Shown in pieces: positions 9,434 through 10,897 of a stretch of 10,897 nt of DNA (positions are counted from its first letter, which is position 1; the number at the start of each line of letters is the position of its first letter). The position numbers were made by a program, and so were the translations under genes. Under the pieces are notes generated by a model. It made no database searches. It saw only the letters and a list, made by a program, of their open reading frames with translations, and had not been told where the DNA came from. Source of the DNA: JAAFHS01 sp043751715 (GTDB lineage Bacteria > Pseudomonadota > Alphaproteobacteria > Rhodobacterales > Rhodobacteraceae); contig JAYUZO010000299.1 in the NCBI GenBank assembly GCA_043751715.1, positions 1 through 10,897 on the forward strand, given 5' to 3'.

Positions 9434-9975
9434 ACGCCGCTTCAAGGAACCCCACGATCAGCGCTGCCATCCGCGCGGTATCCGCCCGCTGCGTCAGTGA
9501 TTGCCGCGCCCTGGCGATCACATCACCAGGCAGCTTGCCTTCCAGTTCATCCACCAGTGCCGTGATAAACCCATGCGTCATTTCCGGGTGATAATGCGTG
9601 GTCAGCACCCGCGCACCCAATGCTATGGCCGCCAGGCACCCATCGCCAGCGCAATGGCCTGATGCTCAAAGCACACCCCGGGCAGCGGTATGCCCCCCCC
9701 ATGATCTGCTAGATCAGCGCCATCAGCCGCCCCACCCACGCGTCCGCATCATGCACCGACGCCGGGCTGCCCGTGATGATGATCCCGTCAATTCCCACCA
9801 AGGTATCCGGGAAAACCCCGTCCTTCGCACTGAACACCGAAAACCGCCAGTCCGGCCGCAGCGGGGCAAGCAGGGCTGCAAACGTTTCCCCATCCCGTGG
9901 GTGGTATGCCGCACAGGCGCTTTCATCCGTATTCGTAACCAAAATCGCAATATGTACGCAGGACCCGCTTTGCAT
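9399..9975 (-). pseudogene. Remnant of a class I glutamine amidotransferase (GMP-synthase-like GATase domain)
   Basis: Three pieces in three frames. The N-terminal piece (9975-9709) reads IAILVTNTDES, FSVFSAKDGVFP and GIIITGSPASVHD, then hits TAG at 9711-9709. After an 8-G run at 9700-9693 a second frame reads GIPLPGVCFEHQAIALAMGA, the nucleophile-Cys elbow (normally GVCFGHQ), and soon stops. A third frame from about 9620 reads TTHYHPEM, with the His and Glu of the catalytic triad, and continues to a stop at 9399. Some 70-80 residues between the Cys and HPE segments are missing. The intact family cleaves gamma-glutamyl amides or glutamine. The start ATG at 9975 lies in an AT-rich divergent promoter-like region opposite the P450 remnant. 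At least one nonsense codon, one indel and one large deletion make function impossible. Confidence 0.85.
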
Positions 9976-10029
9976 ATTTATGCTAATATTTGGTATATTT
10001 ATGAATTATCAAACGGCAACAGGGACGTC
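9976..10029. promoter_or_regulatory. AT-rich divergent promoter-like region between amidotransferase and P450 remnants
   Basis: This short stretch is far richer in A and T than anything else in the window. ATATTTATG occurs at 9974-9982 and 9995-10003, 21 bp (two helical turns) apart. AATAT (9985-9989) and ATATT (9995-9999) form an inverted repeat around TTGGT, and TTTGGTATA resembles half-sites seen in operators of GntR-type regulators. TATATT at 9994-9999 could be a plus-strand -10 box, but I find no good -35. AGGGA at 10021-10025 is a possible ribosome site for the P450 start. The position between two divergent genes beside a GntR gene supports a regulatory role. Confidence 0.5.
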
Positions 10030-10370
10030 ATGACAGTCTGAAAACCTGCCGATGATGGCGATGCTGATCTGTCCTGCCATGATGCCTTTGCCAATGGCGC
10101 CCCTACACCACCTTTGCCCGCCTGCGCCGCGATGATGCTGCCTTTGACGACCCGATGCGCGTCAACCTTGCCCGCACGCCCAACAAACTCCTGTCCTGTG
10201 GTCAGGGCGGCCCGCATGTCTGCCTCGGCATGTGGCTTGCGCGGCTGCAGGTGCTGTTCACCGAACTTGCGCGCCGCATAAAACGCGTGGAATCTGCCGG
10301 CCCGCAGGCCTTTTTACGGTACAATTTCGTGGGCGGCATCAGAAACCTGCCCGTTACCGTCACCATTTAG
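10030..10370 (+). pseudogene. Remnant of a cytochrome P450: N-terminal tip fused to the heme-binding C-terminus
   Basis: P450s are heme mono-oxygenases of about 400 residues; this one keeps about 110 codons. ATG 10030 is followed by TGA at codon 4. The same frame then reads DADLSCHDAFANGAP, a normal P450 N-terminus. A one-base loss near 10102 moves to a frame reading YTTFARLRRDD, still N-terminal, which runs straight into AAFDDPMRVNLAR from the meander near the C-terminus. The heme loop follows, CGQGGPHVCLG, with ligand Cys at 10221-10223; the usual FGGGGPHFCLG has Phe where Cys (10197) is found. It ends NFVGGIRNLPVTVTI. About 270 residues, including the I and K helices, are absent. The sequence CGCGATGAT, likely shared by both flanks, may have been the deletion junction (inference). 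A [2Fe-2S] ferredoxin remnant downstream was probably its electron donor. Confidence 0.85.
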
Positions 10371-10379
10371 GGGAACGCC

Positions 10380-10814
10380 ATGACCGAACGCCTGCGCGCC
10401 ATGTTCTGTGACCCTGTCAATCATGCGCGGCAAAGCGGCTTTCATCGCCGATGGCACGCCTTGGCCCCTGTGCCCGCGCGGCGCGCTGAAACGCGCCACT
10501 GCCGCATGGGCCGCACTTGGCCTGACCCCAAAGGTGGGGATTAACTTGAGGCTTACGCCTTTGTCCGCACGGATGATGGCAGCATCGTGCCCTATGATAA
10601 CCCCGGTGGCGTGGTCTATGATACAGGCAACTGTACCGATCCGCGCCGCTTTACTGATGCGATCTGGAACAAGGCGCAGGCCATTGGCCTGCCGTTGGAC
10701 CTGATCACCGCCGAATCTGACACGCCGCAGTTTGAATTCACCCTGACCTGCGATGATGCTGTGGCCCACATTGATACCGTGGTGCTGGTCCGGCAAATGG
10801 CGCGGGAAGTGCCT
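10380..10814 (+). pseudogene. Remnant of a glutamine-synthetase-like ligase
   Basis: Begins 9 nt after the P450 stop with ATG 10380 preceded by AGGGG. MTERLRAMFCDPVN matches the start of GS-family gamma-glutamyl ligases. About two bases are missing at 10419-10422, and the next frame reads MRGKAAFIADGT, PRGALKRATAAW and LGLTPKVGIN, with a large internal deletion after MRGK. A one-base loss near 10541-10547 (ATT AAC for ATT GAA C) returns to the first frame: EAYAFVRTDDGSIVPYDNP, DPRRFTDAIWNKA, GLPLDLITAESDTPQFEF, HIDTVVLVRQMAREV. It then fuses in frame to ferredoxin sequence, losing the C-terminal half of the enzyme. Whether it made glutamine or, like PuuA, gamma-glutamylated an amine cannot be told; the neighbouring amidotransferase remnant favours the latter. 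It cannot be functional. Confidence 0.83.
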
Positions 10815-10897
10815 TTGGTGATCGGTGAATGCGGCGGCAACCTGTCTTGTGCGACCTGCCATGTGCAGGTCGACGCTGCGTGGGTGGCCCGTGTTGG
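10815..10897 (+). pseudogene. Partial [2Fe-2S] ferredoxin (adrenodoxin/putidaredoxin type) fused to the ligase remnant, running off the window
   Basis: In frame with the ligase remnant, the sequence reads VIGECGGNLSCATCHVQVDAAW. The C-x5-C-x2-C arrangement (codons at 10830, 10848, 10857) gives three of the four cluster ligands of adrenodoxin-type ferredoxins, which pass electrons to P450s. The first 30-odd residues are missing, replaced by ligase sequence at about 10812-10820. The frame is still open at the right edge, so the fourth Cys and the C-terminus lie outside. Either the ferredoxin survives only as this 3' piece, or a chimeric protein is read from the ligase frame. Confidence 0.8.

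Noticed and set aside
9598..10041. A 147-codon plus-strand frame covering the amidotransferase remnant and AT-rich region
   Set aside because: It is antisense to recognisable amidotransferase sequence and has no recognisable features of its own.

Overview
The window comes from a GC-rich alphaproteobacterium, most likely Rhodobacterales (Rhodobacter/Roseobacter-type). The evidence is codon use, the divergent tctDE / tctCBA layout with an accessory solute-binding protein, and an FCD-type GntR regulator. Taxonomy is an inference from style, because no rRNA or tRNA is present.

Layout. (1) 1-2685 (+): C-terminal part of a UvrD/Rep-type superfamily 1 helicase. The frame is open at the left edge and it resembles the second half of a RecQ-UvrD fusion. 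(2) 2713-6847 (-): a tripartite tricarboxylate transporter operon in transcription order solute-binding protein, tctC, tctB, tctA. It converges on the helicase across a 27-bp gap that carries most of a perfect 19-bp tandem duplication. (3) 6911-8735 (+): tctD-tctE, the two-component regulators, divergent from the operon. (4) 8783-9433 (+): an intact FCD-type GntR regulator. (5) 9399-10897: four gene remnants, namely a class I glutamine amidotransferase (-) and, divergent from it across an AT-rich promoter-like region, a cytochrome P450, a glutamine-synthetase-like ligase and a [2Fe-2S] ferredoxin (+).

The main message is erosion next to intact DNA. The helicase, tctB, tctC, tctD and the GntR gene read cleanly. 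By contrast tctA has an in-frame amber at codon 128, the solute-binding gene is frameshifted just behind its signal peptide, and tctE has apparently lost most of its periplasmic sensor domain. The four remnants on the right carry stops, frameshifts and large internal deletions that fuse start and end pieces of genes. The tct system would normally sense tricarboxylates (TctE to TctD) and import them with TctC/TctB/TctA. Two adjacent 11-bp repeats upstream of tctC look like a TctD operator. The right-hand remnants suggest a lost P450/ferredoxin plus gamma-glutamyl ligase/hydrolase pathway that the surviving GntR protein may once have controlled.
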